Shown here piece after piece: positions 15,983-23,770 of a DNA stretch of 64,000 bases. Made by a program: the position numbers and the translations under genes. The first letter of the stretch is position 1. Every line of letters begins with the position of its first letter. The notes under the pieces were generated by a model. The model had not been told where the DNA came from. It worked only from the letters and a program-made list of their open reading frames with translations, and did no database searches. Origin of the DNA: Mycolicibacterium sp. HK-90 (GTDB lineage Bacteria > Actinomycetota > Actinomycetes > Mycobacteriales > Mycobacteriaceae); contig NZ_CP129613.1 in NCBI RefSeq assembly GCF_030486405.1, forward strand, positions 2,852,001 to 2,916,000, read 5' to 3'.

Positions 15983-16810
15983 CTACTGGACCGGCTTCCC
16001 GTACAACGCGGCGAGAGCTCTTCGCTCCTTTATCCGAAGCGCGAAGCGAATCCGGACGGCCATTTCGATGCGCGAGTTGGTGGTTTCGCCGAGCACCTCG
16101 AGGCTCGGCGGCACGCTGATGGCGAGATCCACCGGTTCTTCTCCCCCCGAGGCGTCGGGCGCACCAGCGTGTGCGATGAGTTGACGTCGTCCGATCATCA
16201 GCATGACGGTGCCGGCTTTCTTCTGGCCCGTGGGCAGCCCGTTCGAACCGACCTCGTCCAGCCGGCGGTTGAGCTGTGAGGCGCGGTGCAAGGAGTTGAC
16301 GTGTGCGCTCGCCAGCAATTCGTTCGTGATGGGGTAGCCGGCTGTCAGATCGGTGAGGTACTTGAGCCCCTTGGTGTTCGTGATGAGACAGGCCGGTGCG
16401 CGGTAGCCGGCGTCCTCGACCTTCGCCCGAGCGTCGATCAGGTTGTCCAACAGGACTTGAGCGGACGTTGCGGCGAAGGTGAATGTGGCAGAGCCGGGGA
16501 CGTTGACCCGGAGTGACCTGATGACGCGGTTGTCCACCCTGCGGGCGAGTCTGGTGGCGGCCCAATTCACCTCGGCGATCAAGGAGTCGAGTGTCGGTTC
16601 GCTGGTCTGGACAAGAGTGACCCGGAAACCGACCTGTCTGGAACGGATCCGCAAGAAGCCGGGCTTGTTGACGATGTCGTTGTGCACCCGGCTCTGGCCC
16701 GGATCGCCGGTGTCCCAGTGTGGGATGGCCTGCCAGGCGATGCAGGTCTGCTCGAACGTCTCGCAGATCGCCCGGTTCGCAATCGCCAATTGTTCTGTAT
16801 TCAAATACAT
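15983..16810 (-). CDS. Encapsulin-like (HK97-fold) shell protein candidate
   Basis: A 275-aa protein whose layout follows classical encapsulins (about 265-280 aa) when compared from memory with the Thermotoga maritima shell. An N-terminal helix (NRAICETFEQTC) is followed by an E-loop-like strand segment, then LIAEVNWAATRLARRVDNRV, like the spine helix before 'AEFEDEVIF'. Next come LLDNLIDARAKVEDAGYRAP and CLITNTKGLKYLTDLTAGYP, like the 'DGIEGPYTLVINTDRW...AGHYPL' stretch. The C-terminal beta segment, DLAISVPPSLEVLGET plus IEMAVRIRFALRIKERRALA, is like 'DLSIGYEDREKDAVRLF...FQVVNPEAL'. GAGGGGG upstream of the ATG is a good ribosome-binding site. No phage genes are near. The cargo would be the adjacent prenyl synthase pathway. 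Fold assignment is by pattern only. Confidence 0.6.
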   Translation of the reverse strand: MYLNTEQLAIANRAICETFEQTCIAWQAIPHWDTGDPGQSRVHNDIVNKPGFLRIRSRQVGFRVTLVQTSEPTLDSLIAEVNWAATRLARRVDNRVIRSLRVNVPGSATFTFAATSAQVLLDNLIDARAKVEDAGYRAPACLITNTKGLKYLTDLTAGYPITNELLASAHVNSLHRASQLNRRLDEVGSNGLPTGQKKAGTVMLMIGRRQLIAHAGAPDASGGEEPVDLAISVPPSLEVLGETTNSRIEMAVRIRFALRIKERRALAALYGKPVQ

Positions 16811-16883
16811 TTGCCGACCCCCTCGCCCGATTCTGAAAGCATGGCAGACCGGGTTGGCGGTTGGGGTATTTTTCGATGCGAAC

Positions 16884-19800
16884 CTATTTCTGGTGCAGTG
16901 CGACTTCTTGCCCGGGTGCCAGCTCGCCCCGGGCTATCGCGTCGCAGTGTGCCAGGTGCAGTGGCGCGACCGGATCGTCGGGCAGCAACTGCCTGCATCG
17001 GACGAACGCCGCCCGCGCACCGTCGATGTCGCCGGCGTCGAATCGGGAGAAAGCGTCCTCGAAGGCGGGCTGCGCCGCACGTTTGGCAGCCCTTAAGGTT
17101 TCCGAATCATCGTCGTACACTTCGTAAATGGTCACCGGCTTTCGGCGGTTGACCACCATGACGCGCTCCATGCGGCGGACGTCGAACTGCAGCGTCGGGT
17201 CGAGCCGGCGCTTGGTCGCCTCAGAGATGAGCAACGCCGACCCGTAACGTTTGTTGGTGCTCTCGATGCGGGCGGCCAGATTCACCGCATCGCCGATGAT
17301 GGTCAGCACCATGCGGTTGACCCCGCCCACCAGTCCGACCCCCACCGGCCCGGTGTTGATCCCGATCCCCGCCCGCAGCTCGGCTGAGCCGTGTGCCAGC
17401 CGATCCCGGTTGTGCTCGCGCATGGATCGCAGCATCGCCAGTCCCGCCCGGACCGCGTCGTCCGGTGACTCGAAGACGGCGACGATCTCGTCCCCGCGCA
17501 CGTCCTGGATGAAGCCGTTGCAGCTGATGATCGGCAGCTCGACCGCACGCAGAAAACCCATGGCCAGATTGCCGGCTTCGGACACGTCCATGTCTTCCAA
17601 CAGCGTCGTGTAACCGCGGATGTCGCTGATCAGTACCGTCATCTCGCGTTCGACGCGGTAGCCGGCGCGCACCCGGCGAAGGTCGTCTATGTCGAGGATG
17701 CGCAGCAGCTCGTTGGGCACGAATCTGGATTGCGCGTCGATCAGCGACTGCCGGTACTCGTCGGCGGCCTTCAGCTGCGCCTCGAGCTGGAAGTTCCACA
17801 GCGGTGCTGCCGCCTGCGCGCACAGAAATGTGACGGCTTCCTGCTGATCGGAGGTGAAATGCCCGTCGTCCTCTTCGTGCCTGGCGCAGAGCACACCGAT
17901 CACCCTGTCCTGCATGAGGATCGGTGATGCCAGGGTGTGTGCGGACGCTTGCGGAATGCCGCTGGCGGCCACCCGGCGGACAAGGTCTGCGCTGTCGCTC
18001 GTCTCGGTCGACCGCACGTCGAGGATGCTGACCGCGCCATGGTCGTATTCGGCGCGCACCATCCACGCGTCTTCGGGGGCTCGCGTGAGCAACTGCACGC
18101 GACCGGCACCGGTGGTATCCGCGACCGAGCCCAGAATGATGCGGGCCAAGCCGTCCGCGGTCCGCGCCCCTGCGAGGGTCCGGATCAACTGGTGGGCGCC
18201 CACCGGGTCGATACCGACCGATCCAGGATGGACCAGGTCGCGGCTGAGCAGCCAGGGATGTTGTTGTGCAAGCCAATCCGTACGGATGGCGACTCCGAGG
18301 TTGAGCCAGTGCTGAAATGCGGAACGCAGCATGTGGTCGCGTAACGTCACTCGCCCGGTCTCGGCGTACAGCAGCGCCGCTTCCTCGTGTGTGCGGGCGC
18401 CGATCATGGGCAGCTGATGTGTCTCGGCGAGCGCAATGGCGCGGTGCAGATGGCGCTCGGCCTGCCGGTGGTGGCCCCGCGCCCGGGCCCACGAACCCTG
18501 CAGCAGTTCGTAGGCCGCCGCATAGTTCTCCGGTGAGTTCTGAGCGCACTTGCGGTGCAGCGTCAATGCCTTGCGAACGAAGCGTCCGGTGGCGCGGTCC
18601 CGCGGCGCGTGCTCGATCAGACTCAGCGCGCCCACCAGATAGACGAGCTGGGTGACGGACGTGCCGACCAGGCCGTCGAAGTGCCGGATCACCTCCTCGG
18701 TGAAGGGGATCGCCCCGGCATGGTCGCCGGACCAGAAGCACAGACCCTGCTTCATCGCCGCCGCGATCCCCATGATCACTTCATCGCCTTCACGCCTGGC
18801 CGCTGCCACCACCTCTCGCTCGTCGTAGCCACTTTCGCCGGCGAGCAGCAAGGGGTCCTCGCACCGGCCCATCAGGTTCAGCGCCATCTGCTGCTGTGCC
18901 TCACACAGCGTGCTGGGGGCACGTTGTGAACGAATCTGGGGGATGAGCGTCCGTGCCAGCGCGTCGATCTCGGCGAGGGGGCGGCCCACCCAGAACGACT
19001 GAGAGATCAGGGTCGCGGCGAGAAACCCGCCGTACTCCTGATCGCCCTGGTCGAGTGCCTCGGTGACGGCATCGCGGAGCAGGCCGAGTCCGTCACGCAG
19101 GGGGTGGCACCAGTGGTGGATGAAGTTCAGGTGCATGAACAACGTCTGGGGCCGGGCCTCCCGGAATTCCGGCCGCTCGGCGAGTTGCAACCCGACTTCG
19201 CCGAACCGCTGGCTGCCCGTGTGGTCACCGAGGATCACCAGCAGGAGCCCATAGCTGGCCAGTACCAACGGGGAGGACGGGGTGTGTCCGTGGGTCAGGG
19301 TGAGATCGAGCTGCTTGCGTACCAGGAGCGGAAAGAGGTTCGGCCGGACGATGTAGGACATGCTGCGCAGCTCAGCGAGGATCCGCTGGAGCTCGATGAC
19401 GCGACGATCGGTGCAGTTCGGGAGATTCAACAGGCGATCGTTGCTCCAGCGGCGCATCGTCATTCGCATCCGGATCATCGCGTTGGCCATCCGTGGCTTG
19501 CCCACCTCGGCGGGTAGTGGCTCGCCGAGCTCATCGAGTGCCGTCAGCCCGATCTCGAGTGCCTCCCGCAGCCTGTTCTGTGCGACGTGCCCCTTGAGCC
19601 GTAGGTAGGCCAGCCGGGCGCGGTCGGCAGGCTCGATCAGCGCAGCGTCCGCCTCGTCGAGCAGGGCGTACAAGGCCGTGACGTCGCCGACCGCCAGTGC
19701 TGCGTCGGCGGCTTCGAGCTGCAGTTCCCTGGTGAGTGGAAAATACGTGTCCCAGCGCTGTGGACCGAGCAGGCGCAGAGCGTTGCGGGAGTACTCCAGC

Positions 19801-21185
19801 GTCAGGGGGAACGAGGCCTGCGCCCGCGCCTTGCGGGCCGCGCGTCTCAGCAGCTCGACAAACCGGGTGCGCTCTGCGTCGTCGAGGCCTACGACCTCGG
19901 GGAGCGCGCCGAGACCGACGTGTCGGGCGGCTTCGAACAGCCGGTCCTCACCCAACTCGATCAGGTGGCGGCCCATGCGCAGGTGGACTTCGCGTTGTGC
20001 GTCGCCGGAGAGGTTGTCTCGGGCGGCCTCCGCGACCCGGTCGTGGCTGAAGCGGTAGCGGGCGTCGTGACTGATCGCATTTGCGATTCGCCGGCCGCCG
20101 CTGTCCACCGCCTCCACCAGACGCAGTTCCATGCCCGACCAAAGCGCCTGTGCGACAACGTCTGACGGCTGGTCGGATGCGACCGTGGCGTCGGTGAGGT
20201 CGAATTCGGCTCCGATGCACGACAGGGAGCTCAACACGGCCAGCTCGGCTGGGCGTAGTTGGTTCAGATAGCTTTCGAGGAACTCCGCTTCCGTGGTGGA
20301 GACCTCGATCGAGGCGAGGACGCGAAGGTCCCATCCGGGGCCCTTGCCGTCGCCGGTCTGGATCAGTGCGCCTTCACGCTGCGCGCGGTAGAGGAGCTGG
20401 CGGATCTGCAGCGGATTTCCGCCTGTGCGATGCTGGAATTCGGCCGCGACCTCGGCCATCTCGAGGCTGTGGCCGCCCAGCTCGGCGAGAAGCTCCTCGA
20501 CATCTTCCAATTTCAACGGATCGAGATGCAGACTCCGCAGCCGTGGTGAGGCGAGACCTATTGTGCTCTCGTCGAATTCGCCGGCTCGATATGCGCCGAG
20601 CACCAGGACATTGCGGGGTGCGACGGTCAGCAGTTCGGAGAGCAACAGCAGTGAATCTTGATCGGCCCACTGCAAGTCGTCGACGGCGAGCAACACCATT
20701 CGGTGTGAAGCGGTGACCGAAAGCAGCCGGATGATGCCGCGGTGCAGCCTGCCGCGGGTCTCGACGGCATCGAGCTCGGCCACTGGTGGGGACGTCCCGA
20801 GCGCATGGGTCAACTCCGGTACGAGATCACCGAGAATGCCGGTCAGGGGAGACGTCCCCGCGCTGAGATCTGCGCGCCAACTGTCACTCTCGGCCGGTTC
20901 GGCCGCCGCCATCGAGCGGACCAGTTCGGAGAGCGCATCGCCGATCGCCGCGTACGGCGCGGGCGCACTGTCCCGGAAGCGACCGTAGGCGAATATGCAG
21001 TTGCGACCTGCCAGCTCCTGTCCGAAGGATTGGATGAGGGTGGATTTGCCCACCCCCGGCGCTCCGCTCGCCAGGACGCACGTGCCACCGTCTCGTTCGG
21101 CCGTCGCCGCCGCAGCCCGCAGTTCACCCAGCTCGCGCCGTCGGTTGACCACGCGGCCGTCGATGTCGAGCGTCGCCGATGTCAC
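16884..21185 (-). CDS. Very large AAA-ATPase / GAF / class III adenylate (guanylate) cyclase
   Basis: A 1433-aa signalling protein. Domains in order: AAA_16-type NTPase with Walker A GAPGVGKSTL (about residue 41) and Walker B LLAVDDLQWADQ (about 165); a long helical TPR-like region (about 300-950); a GAF domain (about 980-1140; TLASPILMQDRVIGVLCARH); and a class III cyclase domain (about 1170-1350). The cyclase keeps both metal Asp residues (ISDIRGYT and VRGDEIVAVF) and the catalytic Asn/Arg (GDAVNLAARIES), so it should be active. Cytosolic. GTG start at 21185. It lies 73 bases upstream of the encapsulin-like gene in the same direction and may head the cluster and sense its signal. Confidence 0.85.
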   Translation of the reverse strand: MTSATLDIDGRVVNRRRELGELRAAAATAERDGGTCVLASGAPGVGKSTLIQSFGQELAGRNCIFAYGRFRDSAPAPYAAIGDALSELVRSMAAAEPAESDSWRADLSAGTSPLTGILGDLVPELTHALGTSPPVAELDAVETRGRLHRGIIRLLSVTASHRMVLLAVDDLQWADQDSLLLLSELLTVAPRNVLVLGAYRAGEFDESTIGLASPRLRSLHLDPLKLEDVEELLAELGGHSLEMAEVAAEFQHRTGGNPLQIRQLLYRAQREGALIQTGDGKGPGWDLRVLASIEVSTTEAEFLESYLNQLRPAELAVLSSLSCIGAEFDLTDATVASDQPSDVVAQALWSGMELRLVEAVDSGGRRIANAISHDARYRFSHDRVAEAARDNLSGDAQREVHLRMGRHLIELGEDRLFEAARHVGLGALPEVVGLDDAERTRFVELLRRAARKARAQASFPLTLEYSRNALRLLGPQRWDTYFPLTRELQLEAADAALAVGDVTALYALLDEADAALIEPADRARLAYLRLKGHVAQNRLREALEIGLTALDELGEPLPAEVGKPRMANAMIRMRMTMRRWSNDRLLNLPNCTDRRVIELQRILAELRSMSYIVRPNLFPLLVRKQLDLTLTHGHTPSSPLVLASYGLLLVILGDHTGSQRFGEVGLQLAERPEFREARPQTLFMHLNFIHHWCHPLRDGLGLLRDAVTEALDQGDQEYGGFLAATLISQSFWVGRPLAEIDALARTLIPQIRSQRAPSTLCEAQQQMALNLMGRCEDPLLLAGESGYDEREVVAAARREGDEVIMGIAAAMKQGLCFWSGDHAGAIPFTEEVIRHFDGLVGTSVTQLVYLVGALSLIEHAPRDRATGRFVRKALTLHRKCAQNSPENYAAAYELLQGSWARARGHHRQAERHLHRAIALAETHQLPMIGARTHEEAALLYAETGRVTLRDHMLRSAFQHWLNLGVAIRTDWLAQQHPWLLSRDLVHPGSVGIDPVGAHQLIRTLAGARTADGLARIILGSVADTTGAGRVQLLTRAPEDAWMVRAEYDHGAVSILDVRSTETSDSADLVRRVAASGIPQASAHTLASPILMQDRVIGVLCARHEEDDGHFTSDQQEAVTFLCAQAAAPLWNFQLEAQLKAADEYRQSLIDAQSRFVPNELLRILDIDDLRRVRAGYRVEREMTVLISDIRGYTTLLEDMDVSEAGNLAMGFLRAVELPIISCNGFIQDVRGDEIVAVFESPDDAVRAGLAMLRSMREHNRDRLAHGSAELRAGIGINTGPVGVGLVGGVNRMVLTIIGDAVNLAARIESTNKRYGSALLISEATKRRLDPTLQFDVRRMERVMVVNRRKPVTIYEVYDDDSETLRAAKRAAQPAFEDAFSRFDAGDIDGARAAFVRCRQLLPDDPVAPLHLAHCDAIARGELAPGQEVALHQK

Positions 21186-21365
21186 CGCACGTAGCGCCCC
21201 TCTCCCGATGGACGTCCGAGACGAATTTCACCGAACTCACAGATAGTCAGAATCGCAGGACCGCGTGGTTTCCGTCGCAATTTCGGTCCGATCACCCGGT
21301 GTGGTGGAAGGCGTAGTGAAATAGGCAGCGGAATAGACGCCGAGCCGGAGGAGCTTTAAGAAGCC

Positions 21366-21827
21366 ATGAGCGATATCGATCCTGACTTCGACAAGAGCGA
21401 ACTGGTCGCCGATGTGGCGGCTCTCGATGACTTCAACCGCAATGTCGTCGAGGAATTCCGGGCCAACGGCGGCAAGGTCGGCGGACCGTTCGAGGGCGGC
21501 AACCTGTTGTTGCTGCACACCACCGGCGCCAAGTCGGGCAAGCCTCGGCTCTCACCGCTGGCCTACCTGAGCGTCGACGGCAAGATGCTCATTGTCGGCT
21601 CGTACGCGGGGGCGCCGAAGGACCCGGCGTGGGTGCACAATCTGCGGGCCAATCCGAAGGTGCACATCGAGGTGGGCACCGATGCGTACGACGCCACCGC
21701 CCGCGAGTTGCCCGACGCCGAGCGCGATGCGGCTTATCCGAAGATCGTCGAGGCGGCGCCGGTATTTGCCGAATACCAGTCCAAGACCACTCGGGCCATT
21801 CCGTTGTTCGAACTCCAGCGGGTGTGA
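21366..21827 (+). CDS. Deazaflavin (F420)-dependent nitroreductase family protein (Ddn-like)
   Basis: A 153-aa FDOR-A/Ddn-type protein. GGNLLLLHTTGAKSGKPRLSPL and GSYAGAPKDPAWVHNLRANP (both about 20 residues) are the family's F420-binding signature, with the split-barrel strands between. Ddn-type enzymes transfer hydride from reduced F420 to quinones or nitro compounds at the membrane face. The exact substrate is unknown. GGAGGAG lies about 10 bases upstream of the ATG. It stands alone, divergent from the large cyclase gene, with about 180 bases between them holding both promoters. Confidence 0.88.
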   Translation: MSDIDPDFDKSELVADVAALDDFNRNVVEEFRANGGKVGGPFEGGNLLLLHTTGAKSGKPRLSPLAYLSVDGKMLIVGSYAGAPKDPAWVHNLRANPKVHIEVGTDAYDATARELPDAERDAAYPKIVEAAPVFAEYQSKTTRAIPLFELQRV

Positions 21828-21894
21828 TTTGCCCACCTGGTGAGCGACAATTCAGCGACAATCCAAAATGATTGTCGTTCTTCAGTTATACGAG

Positions 21895-21915
21895 TAGTAT
21901 CGAACATGTGTTCGA
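21895..21915 (+). promoter_or_regulatory. SOS (LexA) box over a leaderless promoter
   Basis: TCGAACATGTGTTCGA (21900-21915) matches the mycobacterial LexA consensus TCGAAC-N4-GTTCGA exactly. It overlaps the -10 box TAGTAT (21895-21900) and the GTG start at 21908, so bound LexA would block transcription initiation. 13E12-family genes in M. tuberculosis are known to carry such boxes. Confidence 0.85.
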
Positions 21916-23602
21916 GTTGCTCGATCTCCCGTCGCTCACCGATGCGGCACTGATCGATGCGCTGGAGGACAAGACCCGCGCCGAGGCGATCGTGGCGGCC
22001 GAACGCCTGGCCGTCATCGCCGAAATCGTCGCCCGGCATTGCGACGACGAGGACGATGCGTCAGCGCATCTGGCCATCGACGGGTGGGATACCGCCGCCG
22101 CGGCGGTGAGTGCGGCCTGCAACCTGGGCCGTCACGCCGCCTCGGCCCAGATGTGCATCGCCCAGGCGCTGCGTGAGCGGCTGCCCAAGGTTGCCGGGGC
22201 GTTCGGTCGGGGCGAGATCTCGGCGAAAGTGGTGTCGACCATCACGTGGCGGACAAAGCTCGTCGTCGATCCCGAGGCGCTGGCGTTGGTCGACGCCGCC
22301 CTGGCCGGGTCCGCCACCAGCTTCGGAGCGCTGTCGGTGGAGAAGGCCGAGCAGGCCATCGATGTGTGGGTGGAAAAATTCGACCCCGCGGCGGTCCGCC
22401 GTGTCCGCCATGGCGCCCGCGGTCGGGATATCAACTTCGGTGCCACTGACGACCCCAACGGCACCGTGTCGATTTGGGGACGGTTGTTGGCCACCGACGG
22501 CGCCCTCCTGAAGAAAGCGCTGACCGAGATAGCTCGCAGCGTGTGCGACGCAGATCCGCGCACCATGGCGCAGCGCCGCTCCGATGCCCTCGGCGCGTTG
22601 GCGGCGCGTGCTGACCGGCTCGCCTGCCTGTGCGGTACGGCGGACTGCTCCGCGGCCGGGGCCGACGCCCGGTCCGGCAATGTGGTGATCTACCTGTTCA
22701 CCGATCAACTCCCGTCGGCCGCTGAGACCGCGGACACCGTAACCGACGTGGCTGGTGTCCCCGTCCCGCCTGAGACCGCGGACGCCACACCCGACGTGGC
22801 TGGTGTCCCCGTCCCGCCTGAGACCGCGGACGCCAGACCCGACATGGATGACGTCCCCGCTGCGACCGAAAACGCGGACACCGCAGCCGAACCCGTCGAC
22901 AACACCGCCGAACCTGTGGAGGCCAGTTGTGCGCCGCCCCGCGATTCGCGGATACACGGCGAATCCCATGATTTTCTCGCTGACTCCACGCCTGCCGTCG
23001 CCGGCAGCCCCGCGGTCATCCTCGGCGGCGGCATCGTTCCCGCACCCATGCTGGCCGAGCTGATCGCCACCGGCGCCACGGTGAAAACCATCGCCGAAGC
23101 CGGCGCTCTCGACGCCGAGAACCACTACCGGGTCTCGGAGAAACTGGCGGCGTTCGTCCGACTGCGCGACATGCGGTGCATGTTCCCCGGCTGTGGCATC
23201 TCGGCACAGCATTGCGATCTCGACCATTCCACGCCCTGGCCACAAGGTGCCACGCATCCGGGCAATCTCGGCCCCAAGTGCCGCAGCCATCACCTTCTGA
23301 AGACGTTCCCGGCCGCCGACGGTGGCTGGGCCGATGTTCAGCATCCCGACGGCAGTCACACCTGGACCGCTCCGACCGGGCACATCTACCGAACCACGCC
23401 GCTCAGCCAGATCCTGTTCCCGCAGTGGAACACCCAAGCACCGCTACCGCCATCGTCGCCACCCGGCCCGGCGCCAATGCCCGGGATCAACCGCGACATC
23501 AAGATGCCCACCCGCCAACGCACCCGAGAGCAGAACCGCACCCAACGGATCGTTGCCGAACGTCGACTCAACGGAGAGGGCGGAAATGCCCCTCCGTTCT
23601 GA
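21908..23602 (+). CDS. 13E12 repeat family protein (DUF222 plus HNH endonuclease)
   Basis: A 564-aa protein with an N-terminal DUF222 helical domain (LLDLPSLTDAALIDALED onward) and a C-terminal HNH nuclease domain, MRCMFPGCGISAQHCDLDHS then LGPKCRSHHLLKTF: two Cys pairs plus the His residues of the site. The middle carries a 16-aa imperfect repeat rich in Val, Pro, Asp and Thr. The GTG start at 21908 fits the family's usual N terminus and the leaderless promoter; a TTG at 21872 would add 12 residues lying in the promoter itself. SOS-controlled by the box at the start. These genes are repetitive and recombination-prone in mycobacteria; molecular role unknown. Confidence 0.88.
   Translation: MFELLDLPSLTDAALIDALEDKTRAEAIVAAERLAVIAEIVARHCDDEDDASAHLAIDGWDTAAAAVSAACNLGRHAASAQMCIAQALRERLPKVAGAFGRGEISAKVVSTITWRTKLVVDPEALALVDAALAGSATSFGALSVEKAEQAIDVWVEKFDPAAVRRVRHGARGRDINFGATDDPNGTVSIWGRLLATDGALLKKALTEIARSVCDADPRTMAQRRSDALGALAARADRLACLCGTADCSAAGADARSGNVVIYLFTDQLPSAAETADTVTDVAGVPVPPETADATPDVAGVPVPPETADARPDMDDVPAATENADTAAEPVDNTAEPVEASCAPPRDSRIHGESHDFLADSTPAVAGSPAVILGGGIVPAPMLAELIATGATVKTIAEAGALDAENHYRVSEKLAAFVRLRDMRCMFPGCGISAQHCDLDHSTPWPQGATHPGNLGPKCRSHHLLKTFPAADGGWADVQHPDGSHTWTAPTGHIYRTTPLSQILFPQWNTQAPLPPSSPPGPAPMPGINRDIKMPTRQRTREQNRTQRIVAERRLNGEGGNAPPF
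22724..22915 (+). repeat. 48-bp in-frame tandem repeat inside the 13E12 gene
   Basis: Four units of 48 bases start at 22724, 22772, 22820 and 22868. Units 1 and 2 are nearly identical (each begins GAGACCGCGGAC); units 3 and 4 have diverged. Each codes for 16 residues resembling ETADxxxDVAGVPVPP. Likely a slippage-prone linker whose copy number may vary between strains. Confidence 0.85.
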
Positions 23603-23730
23603 GGGAATCGCGGTCTGCTGAACTCGCCACTGGTGGGTGTGTCCGTGTCCGCTGGATCTGGCGCGCGACACCATCGCCTCAGTGTGGGTAGCGCCGGCCT
23701 CCGTCAAGCAACCCGCCGCGATGAACAGAA

Positions 23731-23763
23731 GAGCCCCAGCCCGATACGTCCGGGCTGGGGCTC
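23731..23763. terminator. Strong bidirectional terminator hairpin
   Basis: GAGCCCCAGCCCG (23731-23743) and CGGGCTGGGGCTC (23751-23763) pair perfectly over 13 bases around a 7-base loop. It lies between the 13E12 gene and the convergent thiolase gene. No T-run follows, which is common for mycobacterial terminators. Confidence 0.85.
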
Positions 23764-23770
23764 ACTGCAT

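Noticed and set aside
15983..16810. HK97-like protein as part of a prophage
   Set aside because: No portal, terminase, protease, tail or integrase gene is near; neighbours are metabolic and tightly coupled to it.
22724..22915. Regular repeats as a possible CRISPR array
   Set aside because: Units are directly adjacent, in frame and without spacers; they lie inside a coding region.
22061..23437. 458-codon reverse frame across the 13E12 gene, Gly/Val-rich like PE-PGRS proteins
   Set aside because: The glycine-rich look comes from reading the 48-bp repeat antisense; no PE domain or promoter.
21366..23602. 13E12 gene as an insertion sequence
   Set aside because: No transposase motif, no terminal inverted repeats and no target duplication; the HNH protein has its own SOS-regulated promoter.
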